In this document: piece by piece, positions 1 to 7,715 of the stretch
How the letters are laid out: each line of letters starts with the position of its first letter
How positions within the stretch are numbered: the stretch's first letter is position 1
Origin: Promethearchaeia archaeon
GTDB lineage: Archaea; Asgardarchaeota; Lokiarchaeia; Sigyniarchaeales; SOKP01
Assembly (NCBI GenBank): GCA_029856295.1
Contig: JAHQWS010000225.1
Span: 1-29,494, forward strand
Reading direction: 5' to 3'
DNA: 29,494 bases
Notes under the pieces: model-generated
What the model saw: the letters and a program-made list of their open reading frames with translations, nothing else
Told to the model about the DNA's origin: nothing
The model's database searches: none
Translations under genes and position numbers: made by a program

Positions 1-276
1 ATCAAATATTAACTCCTTGAATTGATAGGAAGTGGTTAAAACAAACTGCTTGCCCACTTTATGATTTTTTACATGTGGACAATTACGATTTTTGCATTGA
101 AACGTCTCAACACGGGTGGATTCTCTGCCGTGCGTTCCATACGGACCGACTTTTGGACTCCCGCACACAGGACAAAAGAGTTGGATCTCCCCTAGCGAGA
201 ACCGGGCTCCGCTCTCGCTCTGAGCTTCGATGGGTCTCCAGAGCGGTCCATAAACCCTTTTCTTTCTTCCAACCAT
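1..276 (-). CDS. Transposase-like zinc-ribbon protein, N-terminal part (cut by window edge)
   Basis: An open frame runs on the minus strand from an ATG at 276 to position 1 without a stop (92 codons), so the gene continues outside the window. It has a basic N-terminus (MVGRKKRVYG), then a zinc-ribbon-like pair of cysteine knuckles: CPVC at about residues 35-38, and C61 with C66 in CKNRNC. A short segment, GKQFVLTTSYQFKELI, follows. N-terminal zinc ribbons followed by a DDE or other nuclease domain are common in archaeal transposases, so I infer a transposase or related mobile-element protein. The catalytic part is not visible, so the family cannot be named. The stretch is clearly richer in G and C than its neighbours, with codons such as CGG, GGG and GCC, which suggests recent transfer. 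A TATA-like AATATATTTAAG lies about 30 bases upstream of the start. Confidence 0.6.
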   Translation of the reverse strand, partial: MVGRKKRVYGPLWRPIEAQSESGARFSLGEIQLFCPVCGSPKVGPYGTHGRESTRVETFQCKNRNCPHVKNHKVGKQFVLTTSYQFKELIFD

Positions 277-594
277 GTGTTATAATAATGATGTTTAGCT
301 TAAATATATTTTGAGAAAGAATCTAAATGATCCGATTGAAATAATTGCACTCAATCGTGATTCCTTCAAGACCGATAAAAATCCTAAATTAACGCATTAT
401 ATCTCAATGAAAAAGAAGGTGAAATATAAAAAAAAGCGGGTAGAAAGATTTTATAAACGAAGAGAGTTGAAAAGCTTTATAATTCTTCATTCATTTATAA
501 AAATACCCCATCTTTATTTTTTTATTATTTTTTCTAATTATTTATATGGCTATTTCCCAGTTATTTTTGTAATTTTCTCATTTATTTCTGCAAG
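277..594. other. Intergenic region between the partial left gene and nrdD 3' end
   Basis: AT-rich sequence of 318 bases. It holds the probable promoter of the leftward partial gene (TATA-like run at about 301-312 read on the minus strand) and the region downstream of nrdD. A plus-strand open frame (TTG at 311 to 679) crosses it but runs antisense into the nrdD C-terminus and has no recognisable motif, so it is not called. Confidence 0.5.
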
Positions 595-2718
595 TTACAT
601 TACTAATGGGAAATTCTGTCGTTTTCGGGCTTCCCATTCTGCTCTCTTTCCTGCGTTATATCTATTTACTTCACTGTAATAGCCGGTTATTCGAGAGTAG
701 ACTTTGGCGTCCTGGGATCCACACTGAGGACAGGTAAAGCTACCCCCTCGAAACATCTTTCGACAATGTGGGCAGTATGTAAAGTCTGGTGTATATGCGA
801 AATATGCTGTGTTAGTTTTAAGACAAATATTTTTTGTGAGCTCCCATAATCCTTGAATGTCAGGTTTTTGCTCTCCAAGAAATATGTGTGTAATAACACC
901 ACCACTTACGATAGGATGGTAATTACCCTGCTTCTTAATTCTTTCGGACAATGGAATGTCCGCATCGTACCTAAAATGTGCTGAATTTGTATAATACGCA
1001 GAACTGCCACTCGACTGGGGAATCGCTTTCTTAGGAAAGTGTTTTAAATCTAATTTAGCAAAACGAGCTGAACTGCTTTCTGCAGGTTGCTCCCAAAGAG
1101 AATACGAGTATCCATCTCGTTCCGTCATGGAATTACATTTAGCTACCATATAATTCAATATTTTTTTTCCAAAATTATATGCTGTGTCGCTTTCATGTAG
1201 CTCATCTCCAATTATACTTTTTACAGCTTCATTTAATCCAGTAAAACCTATTGAAAGGTTTTGATCTTGTAATTTAAATATGGGTTCTCCATTAATTGTG
1301 CCACTACAGAGTGGTAAATGCCCAGATTTTAATCTTTTTTCGATTAGCTTCCATTTTTTTATCAGAATTTTAGCACAAAGTTCCATTTTTTCATCTAATA
1401 TTTTAAAGTAATCTTCTTCATTTCGAGAGAAATAGGCATATCTTGGTAGGTTTAAACTAACGCTTTGAAGTGAACCAATTGTTACATATTTTTCCCATAC
1501 ATTTGCAGTTTTTCGTTCTTCTGGGTCTAAAATACATCTACTAATTATTTCATTTCCACTTAGGAATTTTCTACAACATTGACTATGTATCTCATCAGGC
1601 ATCCAGTCAGGACACATATTAAGGAAATAGGGAGTCCCCATAGTTGCCACTTCTTCCATTAATTTCAAATAGGAGGCTTCGAACTCTTTAATCCATTCTT
1701 TCTTAATTTTTATTTCATGTTTTGGAAATGCAAAGAGCTTTCCATTTTGATCTCCTTGAATGTACACATCTGTTAATGCATCAAAAAGCTTTAGGCATTC
1801 TTCTTTATAATCCCCATAAGATCCAACAATTTGTCCATGAGGTCCTATAGCTGGAATGTCAAGTAAGCCTTCTGGTATTGTTGGAGTACAAGATATTGAA
1901 GTAAAAGGCACTTGACCCCCCCTTGCAGCAAAAATTTGGTTAGTTTCAAAAATTAAACACTGCATTGATTGTTCTATCTCTCGCTCAGAAATTCCTCGAG
2001 CATAAGGAGCTAAAAATGTCGTAATATAATCATAACCTTGGCCTCCTGAAAACTCACCCTGTATAATCCCTAACCACTTCGCTAAATGAGTTACAGCAAC
2101 TCGTAAGCTTCCTGCAGGTGCCGATTTACTGCAATGCGGCCAATTTTCCACTGGGGGTAAACCATGTTCGAGAATCATGCGAGGGTCCCATTCTTGGCAG
2201 AACGGTCTTAAATCAAAATAACGGAGCATATGAATATGGATATCACCATACATGTGAGCCTTAGATTCTTCTGAATCTAAAAGCCTTAAAAGAGCATATT
2301 CATTTGATATTCGATTAGCCGCCCAGTGATGGATACTTTCGGGATTCATGTCTTGATTTGCATTTTCATTTACTCCTTTTTCTAAAATTGCTTCATAATC
2401 CATTAACGGCATCCCAATTCGAGTATATAGTTTTCTTTGATCTTCATAGTGTTGCTCAGAAAGAACAGAACACACTATTTCTCGAATATGAGGTCCTGAG
2501 AGAAATTGAATTCCCGATGATATTATCCTTCTTACTGCTATTTCAGTTAGATTATTGGCAGTTTTCTTATCTAACCCAGTTTCTTTAATGATACTATTTT
2601 CGATTTTAAAAGGATCAAACTCAACCACATCCCCCTCTGTTCTAAAGACTCTAGGTAATAAATTTCTTAGATATTTACTTTTATTATTATTTTCACTGAT
2701 TTGTTCTACAAAAACCAT
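595..2718 (-). CDS. nrdD: Anaerobic (class III) ribonucleoside-triphosphate reductase
   Basis: Class III ribonucleotide reductase makes deoxyribonucleotides under anoxic conditions using a glycyl radical. The protein has 707 residues, a normal length. An ATP-cone regulatory domain occupies about residues 20-110 (PRVFRTEGDVVEFDPFKIEN). The long catalytic barrel follows, including GSSAYYTNSAHFRYDADIPL near the C-terminal third. The C-terminus has a zinc site (CPHC and CPQC) and the glycyl-radical loop RITGYYSEVNRYNAGK, where Gly679 is the expected radical residue. The start is an ATG preceded by a purine-rich AAAAGAGAA about 10 bases upstream. The activating radical-SAM enzyme NrdG is not next to it: the upstream neighbour is a divergent cupin gene and the downstream one is the partial transposase-like gene. 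The short tail NFPLVM after the radical loop is slightly unusual. Identification is firm. Confidence 0.96.
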   Translation of the reverse strand: MVFVEQISENNNKSKYLRNLLPRVFRTEGDVVEFDPFKIENSIIKETGLDKKTANNLTEIAVRRIISSGIQFLSGPHIREIVCSVLSEQHYEDQRKLYTRIGMPLMDYEAILEKGVNENANQDMNPESIHHWAANRISNEYALLRLLDSEESKAHMYGDIHIHMLRYFDLRPFCQEWDPRMILEHGLPPVENWPHCSKSAPAGSLRVAVTHLAKWLGIIQGEFSGGQGYDYITTFLAPYARGISEREIEQSMQCLIFETNQIFAARGGQVPFTSISCTPTIPEGLLDIPAIGPHGQIVGSYGDYKEECLKLFDALTDVYIQGDQNGKLFAFPKHEIKIKKEWIKEFEASYLKLMEEVATMGTPYFLNMCPDWMPDEIHSQCCRKFLSGNEIISRCILDPEERKTANVWEKYVTIGSLQSVSLNLPRYAYFSRNEEDYFKILDEKMELCAKILIKKWKLIEKRLKSGHLPLCSGTINGEPIFKLQDQNLSIGFTGLNEAVKSIIGDELHESDTAYNFGKKILNYMVAKCNSMTERDGYSYSLWEQPAESSSARFAKLDLKHFPKKAIPQSSGSSAYYTNSAHFRYDADIPLSERIKKQGNYHPIVSGGVITHIFLGEQKPDIQGLWELTKNICLKTNTAYFAYTPDFTYCPHCRKMFRGGSFTCPQCGSQDAKVYSRITGYYSEVNRYNAGKRAEWEARKRQNFPLVM

Positions 2719-3091
2719 TATTATCCATCAATTCTCTTTTATTTACAATTTATCTGTTCACGAATAGATTTTGGTAATAAATTAATAAATTAAAAACTTT
2801 TGTCGGTAATCCCAACTGAATTATTTCTTTCATGTAAATAAAATTTTAGTTAATTACATTATACTTTTCTTCGATAAATATAAAAATCTATTTGTATTTT
2901 TAATTTAAAGTTTGCTTATTAATGCAATAATGTTCACATAAAAGTTTTTCTTTTTAAAATCCTAATCGTTTTATGGTTTTTTTATTTAGAGGGTTTATTA
3001 GTTTTCTAATTTCTCTATTTAGAAAATTCTGTCGCTAGTCAGTTAAAAACTGCAAACTTTCAATTGTAAAATTTTATAAGAATTAGTCTTG

Positions 3092-3105
3092 TATATATTT
3101 AAATA
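3092..3105 (+). promoter_or_regulatory. TATA-like promoter element of the cupin gene
   Basis: The run TATATATTTAAATA lies 38-51 bases upstream of the TTG start. Archaeal TATA boxes sit about 26 bases before the transcript start, so this predicts a short leader containing the Shine-Dalgarno sequence at 3129-3133. The background is AT-rich, so the call is moderate. Confidence 0.5.
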
Positions 3106-3128
3106 AAAAAAATATTAAATGGATTTAA

Positions 3129-3133
3129 GAGGT
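3129..3133 (+). promoter_or_regulatory. Ribosome binding site supporting a TTG start
   Basis: GAGGT lies nine bases before the TTG at 3143. The first in-frame ATG is 15 codons further in and has no such site, so this decides the start. Confidence 0.6.
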
Positions 3134-3142
3134 TAAAAAAAA

Positions 3143-3475
3143 TTGATAAAAGGTCCAGTAAATAAAGACAATATTCAAAAGGTTAAAATGCTTGATGGAA
3201 TTTATAGAAAAACCATGGCTTATAATGACTCTGTCATGTTATGTTTTTTTGATCTTGAAAAAAATGCTGAAATTCCTCTTCATGATCACGAAGCTCATCA
3301 GATTGGTTACGTAGTGTCAGGAAAAATACAGTTCATTACTGAAACTAGGGGTAATTTTTTAGCTCAAGAAGGAGACAGTTACGTTTTTGATTCGCGGGAA
3401 AAGCATGGAGCAAAAGTTTTGGAAACTGCAGAAGTTATAGAAGTTTTTTGTCCTACGAGGGATGAGTATAAATAA
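3143..3475 (+). CDS. Small cupin-domain protein
   Basis: A 110-residue single-domain cupin, the beta-barrel fold used by metal enzymes, isomerases and ligand-sensing proteins. Cupin motif 1 is visible as IPLHDHEAHQIGYVVSGKIQ (His-x-His, then the G-x-I turn). Motif 2 is seen in GDSYVFDSREKHGAKV with its conserved late histidine. The usual motif 1 glutamate is replaced by His-Gln (HEAHQIGYV). The three histidines suggest a bound divalent metal. The start is TTG, chosen from the Shine-Dalgarno site. The gene is convergent with a membrane-protein gene, only three bases between stop codons. No substrate can be inferred. Confidence 0.85.
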   Translation: MIKGPVNKDNIQKVKMLDGIYRKTMAYNDSVMLCFFDLEKNAEIPLHDHEAHQIGYVVSGKIQFITETRGNFLAQEGDSYVFDSREKHGAKVLETAEVIEVFCPTRDEYK

Positions 3476-3478
3476 TTT

Positions 3479-3835
3479 TTACCATTGATAAATGGCCACG
3501 GAAAAAATAGCAAACATACAAAATAAAAATTCAGCAATAATCCAGTCTATAAATATTTCTTTCTTTCTATCTCTATTTTTTCTTATTTTTGTTGATAAGG
3601 CAAAACAGAGTGCCGAAGATGTTCCTGTAAATAGAGCATAGGAAAACAACATAGCAGTGATCTCTATCTCAATTTCTTCTAATATAACATCAAAAATGCC
3701 ATAATAAACTAGAAATATACTTAACGAGATTAAAAACATCCAAGCACAAAACTGGATTGATTTCTCAAATGCGATGTCCTTTTTAGAAATAGTTGTTGTT
3801 GAGCGATCAACAGGTTTTTTTTTAATTTTAGACAT
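3479..3835 (-). CDS. Small three-helix membrane protein, unknown
   Basis: I do not recognise this 118-residue protein. It begins with a basic, polar segment of about 24 residues (MSKIKKKPVDRSTTTISKKD), then three hydrophobic segments at about 27-50, 57-82 and 95-117. A strongly basic loop (TKIRKNRDRKKE) lies between the second and third. Positive charges place the N-terminus and this loop in the cytoplasm. It starts with ATG and lies about 90 bases from the NAC gene start region, in the same direction and downstream of NAC, so co-transcription with nac is possible. Confidence 0.6.
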   Translation of the reverse strand: MSKIKKKPVDRSTTTISKKDIAFEKSIQFCAWMFLISLSIFLVYYGIFDVILEEIEIEITAMLFSYALFTGTSSALCFALSTKIRKNRDRKKEIFIDWIIAEFLFCMFAIFSVAIYQW

Positions 3836-3929
3836 GCTTACTCATTCGTTATAATTCCTAATTAATATTTTTTAAATATTTTCATTATTCTTAATGTTTT
3901 CTTATTATTCAAATTTTATTTTTGAAGAT

Positions 3930-4406
3930 TTATGGTCTATTTTTAAGAAGTAAAATAGCTTTCGCAATATCACCATTACAATCTCTTAATGTAGATTCAG
4001 CTTCTTCTCGTTCGACATTTGCCTGTGCTGCTACTAACATAATATCATTTTCAGTAATTGTAGGTTTCGTTTCAGATTCGTCTAATGGCTCTAAATCCTC
4101 TATTTTCTCTGCTTCACCGATTGCAATCTCTTCTGGAGAAAATTCTTCAGCTGTTCCAATTACTTGGTATATTTCTTGACCTGCTTGTTTCATTAAAACC
4201 ACTTCAGGTTGAGTAATAACGAGAGTTTTCTCTGGTCCTTCAATTATAACTCTTGTAGCATCGACTTGATCCATATCTATACCCTGTTGCTGCATTTTTC
4301 TACGCATTTGTCTGGATCCAACCTGTTGACCCTCTCTCTTTTTGACTGCTTGAGGGCGCGTTGGTTTATTTTTCTCTTTTTTTTGCATTTCTTTAGGCAA
4401 TTTCAT
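3930..4406 (-). CDS. nac: Nascent polypeptide-associated complex protein (archaeal NAC)
   Basis: Archaeal NAC is a homodimeric ribosome-associated chaperone homologous to eukaryotic alpha-NAC. The 158-residue protein shows the expected order. A basic N-terminus with a run like SRQMRRKMQQQGIDMDQVD leads into the NAC beta-barrel at about 49-85 (ATRVIIEGPEKTLVITQPEV and GQEIYQVIG). An acidic linker follows, then a C-terminal UBA domain at about 114-156 (NDIMLVAAQANVEREEAEST, then LRDCNGDIAKAILLL). The N-terminal 35 residues are an extra Lys/Arg/Gln-rich extension compared with many archaeal NACs and could contact rRNA. It starts with ATG. The gene lies just downstream of the PUA-protein gene in the same direction, with a 54-base gap. 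Confidence 0.92.
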   Translation of the reverse strand: MKLPKEMQKKEKNKPTRPQAVKKREGQQVGSRQMRRKMQQQGIDMDQVDATRVIIEGPEKTLVITQPEVVLMKQAGQEIYQVIGTAEEFSPEEIAIGEAEKIEDLEPLDESETKPTITENDIMLVAAQANVEREEAESTLRDCNGDIAKAILLLKNRP

Positions 4407-4460
4407 ACTTATTTCACTTTTAAAACGATTTACATATATTTATAAAATTAATTTCAATTT

Positions 4461-4952
4461 TTAACCTTTTGATTTATTAATTCCTTTTCTAACATTAATA
4501 GCCACGCCATTTTTAAAAGACTTCACATAGGCTATAGGAATTTTTAACCGACCTATTGCTAATAACTCGTCATTTTGATCAACTACAATAACCTCATCCA
4601 TAGGTCTTAAATTTTCGTCAATGTTAATAATATGTTTACAGAAAACATTTCGTCCCTTTTTAATAAACTCTGAGATTTCAGTTGATACAATTGCTCGTAA
4701 TTTTGGAGGCGTGGTGTTATCAATAATTTTTTTGGCAGAGAAAAGGCTTAACGTAAAAAATCCGTTGCTTGGCCGCAACATTAATAGTAAATTGTCCTTT
4801 ATATATATGTATCTGATTTTATCCGTATTTTTTGACCTTTCAAGGCGGATATCTTCTTTATTACTAAATAGAATGTCTGTTATTTCCGGGTCAAATTGAT
4901 AATCACATATAGCTTTAACTTTCCGTAGTCCTAACAAATAAATAATACTCAA
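4461..4952 (-). CDS. Free-standing ArcTGT-type C-terminal/PUA domain protein
   Basis: The 163 residues resemble only the C-terminal part of archaeosine tRNA-guanine transglycosylase or of ArcS. The segments KVKAICDYQFDPEITDILF, IRYIYIKDNLLLMLRPSNG and FFTLSLFSAKKI fit the C1/C2 region. A PUA RNA-binding domain follows from about residue 87 (FIKKGRNVFCKHIINIDENL, RPMDEVIVVDQNDELLAIGR). No TIM-barrel catalytic domain is present, and none lies upstream, where PAN is found. It may be one half of a split transglycosylase or an independent tRNA-binding PUA protein. The start is TTG at 4952. A TATA-like run at 4974-4989 predicts a transcript beginning almost at that codon; an internal TTG six codons on is an alternative. 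Family is likely, role is inference. Confidence 0.72.
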   Translation of the reverse strand: MSIIYLLGLRKVKAICDYQFDPEITDILFSNKEDIRLERSKNTDKIRYIYIKDNLLLMLRPSNGFFTLSLFSAKKIIDNTTPPKLRAIVSTEISEFIKKGRNVFCKHIINIDENLRPMDEVIVVDQNDELLAIGRLKIPIAYVKSFKNGVAINVRKGINKSKG

Positions 4953-5048
4953 TTTATTAATTTAGCTTGTAGATATTTTATAAAAAAATAAACCAACAAT
5001 TAATATTTAAGTTAATATTGATTTAAAAATTTAAGAAGAAAAATCTAT

Positions 5049-6260
5049 TTACATATATAGTCTTGAGTCTACAAATTTCTCTTTTGCTTTACGCATAACT
5101 TTATTAACAGCATCAAGAAAATCATTTTCCTTAATCATATCTGCATCTCTACGTATAGCATACATTCCCGCTTCAGTACAAATTGCTTTAATATCTGCTC
5201 CCGTAGCACCTTCCGTAAGATTAACAAATTTCTTGATATTTGGGTCATCTTCCACAGTTAGGTTCCTCGTATGAATCTTAAAAATAGACTCTCTAGAAAC
5301 TTCATCTGGAATTGGAAATTCGATCATTCTGTCAAATCTTCCAGGTCTTAATAATGCGGGATCCAAAATATCGACTCTGTTTGTTGCTCCAATAATCTTT
5401 ACGTCTCCTCTCATGTCAAAACCATCCAGTTCGCTTAATAACTGCATTAAAGTTCTTTGGACCTCTCTATCTCCAGATGTAGCTATTTTAAGTCTTTGAG
5501 AACCTATTGCATCTAATTCATCTATGAATAAAATTGTTGGAGCTTTCATTTTTGCCAAATTAAATATTTCTCTTACTAAACGAGCTCCTTCACCAATAAA
5601 TTTCTGAACTAATTCAGACCCGATTATTCTTATGAAAGTAGCTTCAGTCTCATGAGCGACTGCTTTAGCTAATAAGGTTTTTCCCGTACCTGGAGCACCA
5701 TAAAGTAAAACTCCTTTGGGAGGTTCTATACCTATTTTTTTGAATAATTCTGGTTTTTTAAGTGGTAGTTCCACCGTTTCCCTAACTTCTTGCATTTGAT
5801 CCTCAAGACCGCCAACATCACTATATGATATATCTGGAATTGAATCAATAACTTCCATTCCCTTGACAAATGGATCTAATTTTGTAGGTAATATTTCCAT
5901 AATCGCAAAAGTACGCTGATTTAAAGCAACTCTCATTCCAGGATTTATTTTCTCATTCTTCACCTTTCTACTGGCATTTACTACAAAACTAGGTCCAGTA
6001 GAACTCTTTACAATTGCTCTTCCCTTACTATCATCTAAAATATCGATAATAGTTGCTGAAACTAGGGGGGGCTCTCTTAATCTATCAATTTCGTTCCTAA
6101 GACTATGAAGCTCTTGTTCCAATCTTAATCTTTCTGCATCTAATAGCTGTTTTTCAGTCTCCAAATTACGGAGCCTTTTTTCAAGATGCCTCGTATAAGT
6201 GATTAAGTATTCGCCATCTTTAGTCTCTTCCTTTTTCTTTTTTTCCTTAGTGGTTGTCAC
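5049..6260 (-). CDS. pan: Proteasome-activating nucleotidase (PAN)
   Basis: PAN is the hexameric AAA+ ATPase that unfolds substrates and feeds them into the archaeal 20S proteasome; it is homologous to the Rpt subunits of the 26S proteasome. In order the 403 residues show an N-terminal coiled coil (about 22-62), an OB domain (about 66-125), and the AAA+ module. Walker A is GAPGTGKT (188-195), the pore loop is KFIGEG (about 220-225), Walker B is ILFIDELD (243-250), and arginine fingers lie in LLRPGRFDR (303-311). The protein ends in LYM, a hydrophobic-Tyr-any C-terminus as needed to open the 20S gate. The start codon is GTG; there is no earlier ATG in frame. The proteasome core genes are not in the window. 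It is divergent from the MBF1 gene. Confidence 0.96.
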   Translation of the reverse strand: MTTTKEKKKKEETKDGEYLITYTRHLEKRLRNLETEKQLLDAERLRLEQELHSLRNEIDRLREPPLVSATIIDILDDSKGRAIVKSSTGPSFVVNASRKVKNEKINPGMRVALNQRTFAIMEILPTKLDPFVKGMEVIDSIPDISYSDVGGLEDQMQEVRETVELPLKKPELFKKIGIEPPKGVLLYGAPGTGKTLLAKAVAHETEATFIRIIGSELVQKFIGEGARLVREIFNLAKMKAPTILFIDELDAIGSQRLKIATSGDREVQRTLMQLLSELDGFDMRGDVKIIGATNRVDILDPALLRPGRFDRMIEFPIPDEVSRESIFKIHTRNLTVEDDPNIKKFVNLTEGATGADIKAICTEAGMYAIRRDADMIKENDFLDAVNKVMRKAKEKFVDSRLYM

Positions 6261-6492
6261 AATGAGTAATACCCAAGTTTTTAATTGAATGATTTTAATT
6301 AAATAATAAACTTTTATTCATTTAAATTTAAGTCTATCTTTTCATAATAATTAAATTTTTGATTTAAAAAAAATCTATATATTATATTTTATAAAATTTC
6401 AATAAAAACATAAATTATAAGAATTTCCTCTATCTAATTTATCTCATATAATACAATTTATTTTTAAATATATATTTATTTTAAGATTTTCT

Positions 6493-7026
6493 ATGTATAA
6501 TAAAAAAAATGTTAGAATAGATGATGACTGCCCTATTTGTGGGGGCAAAATATGGGGTGGAGGTCAAAAAGTCTTGATTGAAGGAGCAAAAATAACAGTA
6601 TGTCAAAGTTGTGCTCAACTAGGTAAAAAAATAATTACCAAAACTAAAAAGGCAGATATCGAGAAATTAGCCATCAACAAGCCAAAGATTAATAAAAGTA
6701 AACAATCTTTTAAGTCAAGTCGTACTCTTGAACCATCAATAGAAATTATCTCTGATTATTCAAAGAGAATTCGAAATGCTAGAACGCAAAAAAACCTTAC
6801 TCAAGAACAATTTGCTCAAAAATTGAATGAAAAACCTTCCCTAATAAGACGGATTGAATCGGGAAAGGTAGAACCAAATTTGAAATTAGCAAAAAAGATT
6901 GAGGAAGTCTATAATATTAAAATCTTAAAGGAAACCGATGAAGTTAAAGTCAACACTAAGAAGTTTATGAAAAAATCTTCAACTGCTTCAATGGGGGATA
7001 TTGCGTTTATTAAAAAGAAAAAATGA
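6493..7026 (+). CDS. mbf1: Archaeal multiprotein bridging factor 1 (aMBF1)
   Basis: A 177-residue protein with an N-terminal zinc ribbon (CPIC at 13-16 and CQSC at 37-40) and a linker rich in Lys and Ser. A Cro/C1-type helix-turn-helix domain occupies about residues 87-148 (RIRNARTQKNLTQEQFAQKL, then SLIRRIESGKVEPNLKLAKK). This layout is that of archaeal MBF1, homologue of the eukaryotic transcription coactivator; archaeal members have been linked to the ribosome. A basic C-terminal tail (IAFIKKKK) follows. It is convergent with the TFE gene, with five bases between stop codons. The start is ATG. Confidence 0.9.
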   Translation: MYNKKNVRIDDDCPICGGKIWGGGQKVLIEGAKITVCQSCAQLGKKIITKTKKADIEKLAINKPKINKSKQSFKSSRTLEPSIEIISDYSKRIRNARTQKNLTQEQFAQKLNEKPSLIRRIESGKVEPNLKLAKKIEEVYNIKILKETDEVKVNTKKFMKKSSTASMGDIAFIKKKK

Positions 7027-7031
7027 AAATA

Positions 7032-7613
7032 TTAATCCTCAAACTCTTTACTAATTGTAATATTTTGATTGAGAACAATCTTTTTCTTCAAAAATTCAAT
7101 TAATTCTTGATTTTCCTGGGCTTCTAAGGGACCCCCACATTCTGGACACCTAAAATTTAATTCAAAAGCTTCATCGAATCGATATTTTTTATTTGATTGT
7201 TCACATGTTTTACAAATGAAGAAGTAATTATTTTCCTCATATTGTAGCCGATCCCTCAGTTTTCGTTGAACGAACTTCTTTTTTTCCAATAAAATACCCT
7301 CGAGGTAATCAAATTCATGCCACCAGTAATAAATGAACCATCCAGTGCTTTTATCCCTTATCCTTCTAAATTGAGCTAATTTTTCCCTATATAATTTATA
7401 TAATGTTTTTCGAACAGTATTTAGTTTTAGTATTTCGCTATCATTAGGCTCGAAATCTATTCCTTTCCCCTCAATCCGTTCTTTAATATTTTCAGTTATA
7501 TCCTCATCAGTGATATCTTCATTTTCAGAATTTAAAAGTTCAATTCCCACTTCTATTGCTACGTCGCCACCAATAAGGTATAAAAGAGATCTTAATAAAG
7601 GATTTAATGCCAT
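7032..7613 (-). CDS. tfe: Transcription factor E, alpha subunit
   Basis: TFE helps open promoters with RNA polymerase, TBP and TFB and is homologous to eukaryotic TFIIE-alpha. The 193 residues show the winged-helix domain (LLYLIGGDVAIEVGIELL at the start, then the conserved VRKTLYKLYREKLAQFRRIR and DKSTGWFIYYW at about 67-97). A coiled linker follows, then a zinc ribbon with CKTC (134-137) and CPEC (156-159) around YRFDEAFELNFR. Length and order are typical. The start is ATG. It lies downstream of an unrecognised 258-residue gene in the same direction and may share its transcript; no TFE-beta gene is visible here. Confidence 0.95.
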   Translation of the reverse strand: MALNPLLRSLLYLIGGDVAIEVGIELLNSENEDITDEDITENIKERIEGKGIDFEPNDSEILKLNTVRKTLYKLYREKLAQFRRIRDKSTGWFIYYWWHEFDYLEGILLEKKKFVQRKLRDRLQYEENNYFFICKTCEQSNKKYRFDEAFELNFRCPECGGPLEAQENQELIEFLKKKIVLNQNITISKEFED

Positions 7614-7715
7614 TCCACTATGCCTCGTTTATTTTGGTCTTTTTATGATAAATATAATTGTTTTATAAGAATTAAATTTAACTAAAATGGTCTAACATTT
7701 TTACAAATTTTAATT

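Larger units (their letters stand above)
2719..3142. other. Divergent intergenic region, nrdD / cupin
   Basis: AT-rich region of 424 bases carrying two outward promoters. The cupin promoter (TATA-like 3092-3105) is clear. The nrdD promoter is less certain; an AT-only stretch at about 2775-2795 lies at a suitable distance. A small inverted repeat CAGTT-AAA-AACTG occurs at about 3040-3052 and could be an operator. I see no RNA gene and no convincing small reading frame. Confidence 0.45.

Noticed and set aside
60..280. GC-rich segment considered as RNase P or SRP RNA
   Set aside because: None of the conserved cores of those RNAs was found, and the segment translates into a sensible zinc-ribbon protein.
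75..314. Plus-strand open frame of 79 codons
   Set aside because: It is the shadow of the minus-strand zinc-ribbon gene at 1-276, whose protein has clear cysteine knuckles.
311..679. Plus-strand open frame of 122 codons with a hydrophobic second half
   Set aside because: It has a TTG start, no recognisable motif and runs antisense into the nrdD glycyl-radical region. Its length is somewhat surprising for AT-rich DNA, but evidence is too thin.
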